Assembly (NCBI GenBank): GCA_016788945.1
Contig: JAEUSA010000102.1
Location: 1-10,993, forward strand
Direction of reading: 5' to 3'
DNA from: Leptospiraceae bacterium
GTDB taxonomy: Bacteria; Spirochaetota; Leptospiria; Turneriellales; Turneriellaceae
Length of the DNA stretch: 10,993 bases
Part shown: positions 6,071 to 10,993 of the stretch, in pieces
Layout of the letters: every line of letters starts with the position of its first letter
Numbering within the stretch: the first letter of the stretch is position 1
The notes under the pieces: generated by a model
The model's database searches: none
Told to the model about the DNA's origin: nothing
Seen by the model: the letters and a program-made list of their open reading frames with translations, nothing else
Translations under genes and position numbers: made by a program

Positions 6071-7116
6071 CATCTTATTCACGCGCGCTGAGGTTTATCG
6101 GCGCGCAACAGGCGGGGCTTAAACCCGCTGCGGTACAGGCGATTTCCCGCCGGCTGACGACAATGAATGCCGGCAAAAAGGCTCTCCATACAGAAATTTA
6201 CCGCCCGACAAACTGCGCTGCGGTACCGGTCATTTTCCTGCACGGTATGTCGCCTCTGGGTATTGCCGATCCGCGGCAGGTAAAGGCTGCACGCGCGCTT
6301 GCGCATGCCGGGTTCTGCGTTATCTGCCCCGAGCTGCCCGAAATACGCAATCTGCGCATCACCGCGGCGGCGATTGATGATTTTGCCGCGCTGGTATCAG
6401 CCGTCCTCGCCGATACTTCGCTTGCCCCCGCGGGTCGAGTTGCACTTTTTGCGCCGTCTTTTTCCGGGGCGATTTGCCTGCGCGTTGCAGCGCTGCCCAC
6501 GCTGGCGCGCAGCATTGCGGTGGTGTGTGCGATCGGTTCGCTCGCAGGCATTCGTAACAGCATGGAGTACCTGTTTCTCTCTGATGCGGCGGATACTTAT
6601 GCGCGCAATATCGTGCTCGCCAATTATCTGCCGCTGGTGAAGAAATATGCCGCGCTTTCGCGTGTTTTTCTCGAGCTGGCGCACGATAACTGGAATGCAA
6701 GTGCATCGGAAAACCCCGACTTGCCGGGTTTCCAGAAGACCAACCATGCATTTGCGTCGATGCGCAAATTAAAACCCGCATTGCGCAAAATCGCCGAAGC
6801 GCTGAGCCTCGATGCAGCCTACCGGGCGCAGGTATTTGCAGAACTCACCAAGCATATGGAACGGGAAATCAACGCGTACGATGTGCTCTCCGTCGCTCAA
6901 AATATATCATGTCCGGTGTTGTTGTTGCACGGCGCGACGGATAATGTGATACCACCCAGCGAATCGGTCGAATTAGCAAAGCACCTGCCCAATTGCCGGC
7001 TGGTTGTCTCGCCATTCGTGGGGCACGGCGATAGCAGGGTGTCGCTGCGGCGGATACCCGATGTGATTCGGCTGATCGGCGGTTTTGCCTGGTTTTTTCG
7101 GCGCGTAGCAGCGTGA
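6067..7116 (+). CDS. alpha/beta hydrolase
   Basis: A 349-residue cytoplasmic alpha/beta-hydrolase-fold protein. FLHGMSPLG (57-65) is the oxyanion-hole HG region. The nucleophile elbow reads APSFSG with Ser131, where the family usually has GxSxGG. HGATDNVIPP (288-297) supplies the acid Asp292 and FVGHGD (317-322) the His320, so a full catalytic triad can be placed. An insert of about 110 residues (roughly 165-275) between the core strands would form a cap domain. Substrate is unknown; esterase, lipase or thioesterase are all possible. It is in the middle of an operon: TTG at 6067 overlaps the previous stop as TTGA, and its own TGA overlaps the next GTG as GTGA. An internal ATG at 6163 would remove 32 residues and keep the fold, so the start is not certain. 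Confidence 0.88.
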   Translation: MTSYSRALRFIGAQQAGLKPAAVQAISRRLTTMNAGKKALHTEIYRPTNCAAVPVIFLHGMSPLGIADPRQVKAARALAHAGFCVICPELPEIRNLRITAAAIDDFAALVSAVLADTSLAPAGRVALFAPSFSGAICLRVAALPTLARSIAVVCAIGSLAGIRNSMEYLFLSDAADTYARNIVLANYLPLVKKYAALSRVFLELAHDNWNASASENPDLPGFQKTNHAFASMRKLKPALRKIAEALSLDAAYRAQVFAELTKHMEREINAYDVLSVAQNISCPVLLLHGATDNVIPPSESVELAKHLPNCRLVVSPFVGHGDSRVSLRRIPDVIRLIGGFAWFFRRVAA

Positions 7117-8534
7117 TTGTTTCGCTGCGCAATGCCAGTGCCTACCGATCGGGAAGGCCAGTACTGTCGGGCATCGATTTGACGCTTTGCGCCGGTGACC
7201 GCATTTTCGTCTCCGGAGAAAACGGCGCGGGTAAAAGCACTCTTTTGGCGCTGCTCGCTGCTCGCCTGCACCCTTTTGGCAGCGAGGGTCGCCGCGACTA
7301 TGCGTGGGATCATCTGCAGGGAGAAGACTTTCGCTCGAGCCGCAAGTATATTGCCTATGTCAGCCGTGAAGAACAGCACCGTGCGCAGAATATTCATGCC
7401 GGCAGCACACTCCGAGAATTTCTGATAGCGCACAGCGACGGCGCTGATTTTCTCTATCGCGAGATCCGGGACGAAGACAGAGACCGCGTGCAGCACCTGC
7501 TGTCGGCTTGGAATACAGACCACCTCAGCGATCGAAAACTGCGCACATTGTCCTTCGGCGAAATGCGGCTGGCGCTCATGCTGCGGGCGATGTCCTTTGC
7601 ACGCCGTTTGTACGTGTTTGATGAACCGTTCACGAGTCTTTCTCCGCAGGTTCTCGAACGCGTGATCGATGCGCTCAAAACAATTTCTCAGCAGTCGGCT
7701 CTCATCATGACCGGGCATGATGACGAACGCGTCGCGCGTCTGCAATTCACGGGCGTGCTGCACATCGCCGCTGGGCGCGTGCACGAACGGCGTAAGAGTG
7801 GGATATCCTTCTCTTTCCAGAAGAGTGCCGATGGCGCGGCATTGCAGCGAAGCAGCGGAGAAACTCTCATCCGTTGTCGCGGCGCTAATTTCTATCATGA
7901 TTTTAATCGCATCTTCACAGATCTATCTTTTACCCTCAGCACCGGTGCGCGCATTGTATTGACGGGGGAAAATGGTTCGGGAAAATCCACGTTACTGCGC
8001 ATTATGCACGGCGATTTTTATCCCGAATTTGGTTCGGGCAGCCTCGAGTTTGTTGGCCCCCTCGCGCACTCGCATAAGGCCGAACTCTGGAACCGGGTGC
8101 AGATAGTCGCCGCTTCACAGTTTACCTATTTTCCCTCTTACATGAGTGTACTCAATGTACTGGCGACGCGGCTATCGGGCTCGCTCTATGAATATCCCGA
8201 GCAGTTGGGTGCGGAGGCGTTGCGCGTAGCAGAGGATTTTTCGGTCGCGAATTTTCTCAGCCGGCGCTTTGCCGAACTTTCAGAAGGAGAGAAGACCCGG
8301 GTGCTGATGACGCGCGCCTTTCTGCTGCCCGCGCCGGTTTACCTGATCGATGAAGGTTTTGTTGCCCTCAGCGAGACCAACTTTAAGGCAGCACTCGAGC
8401 ACTTAACGGGTCTTGCCAGCGAAGCAGCCGTCGTGATTGCGGCCAATGAGCGCATTGGCGCCGTCGCCCACGGCCTTAAGACAACGGTCACGCGTTGGCA
8501 TATTGCCGACGGGCGTCTGACCACGCTTGTTTAG
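7113..8534 (+). CDS. tandem-domain ABC ATPase, ModF/PhrA-like
   Basis: This 473-residue soluble protein has two fused ABC ATPase domains and no membrane part. Domain 1 has Walker A GENGAGKST (35-43), signature LSFGE (146-150), Walker B YVFDEP (167-172) and the H-loop histidine in TGHDDE (His202). Domain 2 has Walker A GENGSGKST (285-293), signature LSEGE (389-393) and Walker B VYLIDE (409-414), but AANER at the H-loop place, with Asn445 instead of His. Length and layout resemble E. coli ModF (PhrA), whose role is poorly defined; ABC-F ribosome factors are less likely because the characteristic linker between the domains is absent. The GTG start overlaps the hydrolase stop (GTGA), so it is coupled to that operon and may energise the DUF6580 protein (inference). 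Its last 47 bp overlap the converging acyltransferase gene. Confidence 0.9.
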   Translation: MIVSLRNASAYRSGRPVLSGIDLTLCAGDRIFVSGENGAGKSTLLALLAARLHPFGSEGRRDYAWDHLQGEDFRSSRKYIAYVSREEQHRAQNIHAGSTLREFLIAHSDGADFLYREIRDEDRDRVQHLLSAWNTDHLSDRKLRTLSFGEMRLALMLRAMSFARRLYVFDEPFTSLSPQVLERVIDALKTISQQSALIMTGHDDERVARLQFTGVLHIAAGRVHERRKSGISFSFQKSADGAALQRSSGETLIRCRGANFYHDFNRIFTDLSFTLSTGARIVLTGENGSGKSTLLRIMHGDFYPEFGSGSLEFVGPLAHSHKAELWNRVQIVAASQFTYFPSYMSVLNVLATRLSGSLYEYPEQLGAEALRVAEDFSVANFLSRRFAELSEGEKTRVLMTRAFLLPAPVYLIDEGFVALSETNFKAALEHLTGLASEAAVVIAANERIGAVAHGLKTTVTRWHIADGRLTTLV

Positions 8535-10164
8535 CGATTTTACTATAGATGTAGCGTTCGAGTTTAGCCTCGCGTATTTTATCGATATCGAGAAAGATGA
8601 AACCGTCGAGGCTGTTGGCAAAATCCTTATCGATGCTGAAGTCGAAGAAGCGGACACCGCCTTCGTCGCACAGTTCGGTGTACTGCTTGTAGAGCGTGGG
8701 TACAGCATAACCATAGTGTTTGAGGTTCTGTTTGAGTTCCTTAAATGCCTGTTTGTAATCTGTTGCGCTTAAAAGACTGCTCAGTTTCTGTTCACTACCC
8801 TTGCTGAAGCTGAACCGGTGCTTGGCGCGTACGAGTGAGTCTACGGTGCTGAACCATTTGCGATAGAAGTAGACTAACAGCTCGCGTGCTTCCGGCGAGT
8901 ACGACGCACTCACCGATACGGGGCCGAAGAGATACTTGTACTGCGGGTTTTTGGCGATGAATGCACCAATGCCATGCCACAGATAATCGAGCGCCTGACT
9001 GTTCCAGTACGCAGGCTGCACAAAGCTGCGGCCGAGCTCGAGCGCGTGCGGTAGATATTTTTCAAATTCTTCAGAATAGCGGAATAATGTGGCGGTATAG
9101 AAGCCCTCCGCGCCGTGTTGATCGTATACGGTATCACCCGCCGCAAGGCGGTACGCACCCACGACCTCAAATTCTGCCGGGTCCCACAGAACAATATGTT
9201 TGTACCACTGATCGAATTCATCAAGGTCTATTTTTTTGCCGGTGCCTTCGCCCACTTTTCTGAAGGTCAGTTCGCGTAAGCGCCCGATTTCACGCATCAG
9301 TGCCGGTGCTCCAGCGTAGTCAGCCAATAATATTCTGATTTTGTCATCGGTTTCGCCGAGTAGTTCAGCCTTGGCGATGTCGCTGCTAATGGCTTTCTTA
9401 TCAGTGGGATGAATGATATTGCGCGTCGTTTTAAACGTACCCTGCCGTCCGCGCCCGATCAACTGCACATGCTCTCGCAATAATTTGGTGGCAATAGCGG
9501 CTTTGATCCCGCGCATCGCGTCCGGCATGACTGGGTGCGAAATACTCAGGCTGATTTGGCGATGCTTCTGACTGACAATTTCACTGTCGAGCGACATATC
9601 GGAGTACAGGCCCGTGAGCCATGTCCACAGGTAATGCGTGGGTCGGTTGCGTGCAGAAATCCATGCAGGAAGTACAGGTGTCTGCCAATTGGTGACGATT
9701 TTGGCCACCGACTTATGCCATTGACCGTCCTTTATCTGCCGCAAGCCCCAATGCCGCGAGACTGCCGGAAAAAGAATCACAGCCTTTTCAGCCGAGAGTG
9801 CCCGGTAGATTGAGCGCATGGTACGGAGGGCATTCTCTTTGTTGCGATGCAATATCAAGTCGGGCGAATCAGGGCTCGCCGCGTGCAAATTATCTGCGAC
9901 GACGATGATGTCTTTGCGTATATCCGCTATTACCGTATAGAGGGCCACCTGATCGAGAAAGGCGAGCGGATGGTTCGCTACGATCAAAAGTCTACCTTGG
10001 GCCGGTATTCGTTCACGTTCGCGCAGGCTTAGAATAATCTTCAAATCCAGTTCGTCGCGGATGCCCTCAATCAGGTTGCCCAGGGGCTTCTGCTTATGGG
10101 TCTTTGCCAGTTCGTGCAGTGTTTGAAACTCACGTGAGTAGAGTATTTGTTTGAGCGCTTTCAT
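8488..10164 (-). CDS. olsF: bifunctional acyltransferase, PlsC-like plus OlsB-like GNAT (OlsF type), probable ornithine/aminolipid synthesis
   Basis: A 558-residue protein with two acyltransferase modules. Residues about 40-240 form a PlsC/LPLAT domain. The catalytic block VANHPLAFLD (62-71) has the His and Asp five residues apart rather than the usual four. FPAVSR (132-137) sits at the FPEGTR position and LPAWISARN (165-173) follows. Residues about 270-440 match the OlsB-like GNAT (Acetyltransf_5) domain: LRELTFR (296-302), FDQWYKHIVLWDP (317-329), VVGAYRL (334-340), ELGRSFV (376-382) and the GP/Y-rich segment 411-437. OlsF enzymes with this order make ornithine lipids, the C-terminal part N-acylating and the N-terminal part O-acylating. 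Substrate here is inferred. A C-terminal region of about 110 residues (445-558) is unassigned. The ATG at 10164 was chosen because the longer frame would overlap the upstream peptidase; no Shine-Dalgarno is visible. Confidence 0.85.
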   Translation of the reverse strand: MKALKQILYSREFQTLHELAKTHKQKPLGNLIEGIRDELDLKIILSLRERERIPAQGRLLIVANHPLAFLDQVALYTVIADIRKDIIVVADNLHAASPDSPDLILHRNKENALRTMRSIYRALSAEKAVILFPAVSRHWGLRQIKDGQWHKSVAKIVTNWQTPVLPAWISARNRPTHYLWTWLTGLYSDMSLDSEIVSQKHRQISLSISHPVMPDAMRGIKAAIATKLLREHVQLIGRGRQGTFKTTRNIIHPTDKKAISSDIAKAELLGETDDKIRILLADYAGAPALMREIGRLRELTFRKVGEGTGKKIDLDEFDQWYKHIVLWDPAEFEVVGAYRLAAGDTVYDQHGAEGFYTATLFRYSEEFEKYLPHALELGRSFVQPAYWNSQALDYLWHGIGAFIAKNPQYKYLFGPVSVSASYSPEARELLVYFYRKWFSTVDSLVRAKHRFSFSKGSEQKLSSLLSATDYKQAFKELKQNLKHYGYAVPTLYKQYTELCDEGGVRFFDFSIDKDFANSLDGFIFLDIDKIREAKLERYIYSKIAKQAWSDARRQYANA

Positions 10165-10222
10165 AATTATACAGTTCGGGAAATAACGAAATAATGACGA
10201 AGTCAGCGAAACGAAGCCCGTG

Positions 10223-10993
10223 TCAATCCGATTCGGGGATTCGGCCGCGCAGCAGTCTGCGGTGGCTACGGTCGACATAAGAATGCAGAAAATCCCACAG
10301 CATGGCGCGGTGTTCCCTGAGGTATGCCTTGCGGCTTTCTGCAGGGGGATCAAAAATCTTCTCACGACTGAGTAGTCGGCGGGGGTTCTTTTTTATTTCA
10401 TGCCAAGTGCCGATTTCAAGCGTAAACGGTAAAAAAAGCGATTTCTTATATTGACCTTCCTTAACCCTGTGCTCAAAGTCCAACAAAGCCTTATCCCATA
10501 GATCACCGTGAGTCTGGTAACTCAGCGACATCGGCTCAATGCGGTACAATGGGTGCCGTTGGCGCAATCTGTCTGCGACGGCTTGGAACGCACTGTTTTG
10601 AAAGACTGTGCGTTTGCTGTACGAGTATGGCCACCAGAGAAAGTTCTGGGTTCCATAACCAGAATGGATATCCAGTGCAAGTTGAACTTGCTTGCGGCGG
10701 CGGAGTGCAAATTCTCTTAGAAACCGGAATAGGGCACGTGATTCACGCTGCAAAGCTTTGCCTTGAAAGTAAGGCAAAGCGGCTGAAATGCCATGCCCGC
10801 CAAAAAACGGTAATGCGTTTTCAGCCCTGACGCCCGAGTTTCTGTTGAGATCCACGCCGCGTGCATTGGCCCGCGTCTCCCGCGCCACTCCGGCAGGGTT
10901 GAGAATTGGTATGGAGTAGATCCCCAGTTTGCCCCGGGCACTGTCTTTCGAATAGAACTGGCGTTTCGGGTTAATCCAACACTTCAGTAGAGC
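10223..10993 (-). CDS. M14-family zinc carboxypeptidase, N-terminus beyond the right edge
   Basis: The frame is open to the window end, giving the C-terminal 256 residues of a metallocarboxypeptidase. NARGVDLNRN (43-52, counted from the edge) holds the Asn-Arg pair that binds the substrate carboxylate. LDIHSGYG (107-114) holds the third zinc-ligand histidine (His110), and FTLEIG (190-195) the catalytic glutamate (Glu193). The HxxE zinc motif should lie just upstream, outside the window. Such enzymes trim peptides or peptidoglycan fragments (MpaA-like D,L-amidases share these motifs); which applies cannot be told without the N-terminus. It lies 58 bp upstream of the acyltransferase gene on the same strand, so an operon is likely. 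An internal GTG at 10886-10888 would give a truncated protein and is not the start. Confidence 0.88.
   Translation of the reverse strand, partial: ALLKCWINPKRQFYSKDSARGKLGIYSIPILNPAGVARETRANARGVDLNRNSGVRAENALPFFGGHGISAALPYFQGKALQRESRALFRFLREFALRRRKQVQLALDIHSGYGTQNFLWWPYSYSKRTVFQNSAFQAVADRLRQRHPLYRIEPMSLSYQTHGDLWDKALLDFEHRVKEGQYKKSLFLPFTLEIGTWHEIKKNPRRLLSREKIFDPPAESRKAYLREHRAMLWDFLHSYVDRSHRRLLRGRIPESD

Noticed and set aside
6359..6781. Overlapping minus-strand open frames inside the hydrolase gene
   Set aside because: Composition is Arg/His/Cys-rich with no motif, whereas the plus-strand frame has a complete hydrolase triad.
8527..8772. 81-residue plus-strand open frame after the ABC ATPase
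   Set aside because: It is wholly antisense to the C-terminal coding region of the acyltransferase and has no ribosome site; it reads as a shadow.
10166..10171. Perfect minus-strand TATAAT next to the acyltransferase start
   Set aside because: It ends one base before the ATG, so transcription from it would begin inside the gene after the start codon. No good -35 box lies 16-18 bp upstream. Probably chance in an AT-rich spacer.
10165..10365. 67-residue N-terminal extension of the acyltransferase
   Set aside because: It would overlap 143 bp of the peptidase gene, and its sequence does not look like part of the PlsC domain. The ATG at 10164 gives the natural start.
1..10993. CRISPR array, insertion sequence, prophage or attachment site
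   Set aside because: No regularly spaced direct repeats, transposase or integrase motifs, or terminal repeats were seen, and the tRNA gene shows no duplicated 3' end within the window.

Overview
The window looks like a piece of bacterial chromosome with moderate G+C content (about half, by eye). It carries about ten protein genes and one tRNA, packed closely on both strands. I see no phage, insertion sequence or CRISPR array. The gene content would fit a spirochaete of the Leptospirales, perhaps Turneriella-like: an OlsF-type fused acyltransferase, a DUF6580 membrane protein and several lineage-restricted helical proteins. This guess rests on recollection of family distribution, not on a marker gene, and should be treated as weak.

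Layout. Positions 1-945 (+) hold most of a biotin synthase gene (bioB). It is cut by the left edge and interrupted by a frameshift near 333, yet all cluster-binding residues are kept. It runs tail-to-tail into a minus-strand block (935-3009). That block, in transcription order, is tRNA-Asp(GTC), a strong hairpin, a 254-residue protein made of exact 24-residue helical repeats with a lysine-rich tail, and a class V PLP aminotransferase. Diverging from the tRNA is a plus-strand pair of unrecognised, probably helical and soluble proteins (3124-3738 and 3738-4784). Their stop and start codons overlap, so they are translationally coupled.

After a long hairpin in the convergent gap (4840-4896) comes a minus-strand small exported protein (4911-5384). 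The divergent intergenic space 5385-5548 contains a hairpin and an operator-like palindrome. A tight plus-strand operon follows (5549-8534): a DUF6580 integral membrane protein, an alpha/beta hydrolase and a ModF-like tandem ABC ATPase. Both junctions are 4-nt overlaps with non-ATG starts (TTGA, GTGA). The operon converges on, and overlaps by 47 bp, a minus-strand gene for a PlsC-plus-GNAT fusion of the OlsF type (8488-10164), probably for ornithine-lipid or related aminolipid synthesis. Upstream of that gene on the same strand is an M14 zinc carboxypeptidase cut by the right edge (10223-10993).

Functional links. The firmest is the 5549-8534 operon: a multi-spanning membrane protein that resembles a substrate-binding transport component, encoded with a cytoplasmic double ATPase and a hydrolase. 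It is a plausible uncharacterised transport or processing system. The two-gene unit 3124-4784 and the 24-residue-repeat protein are the other parts with no recognised function.
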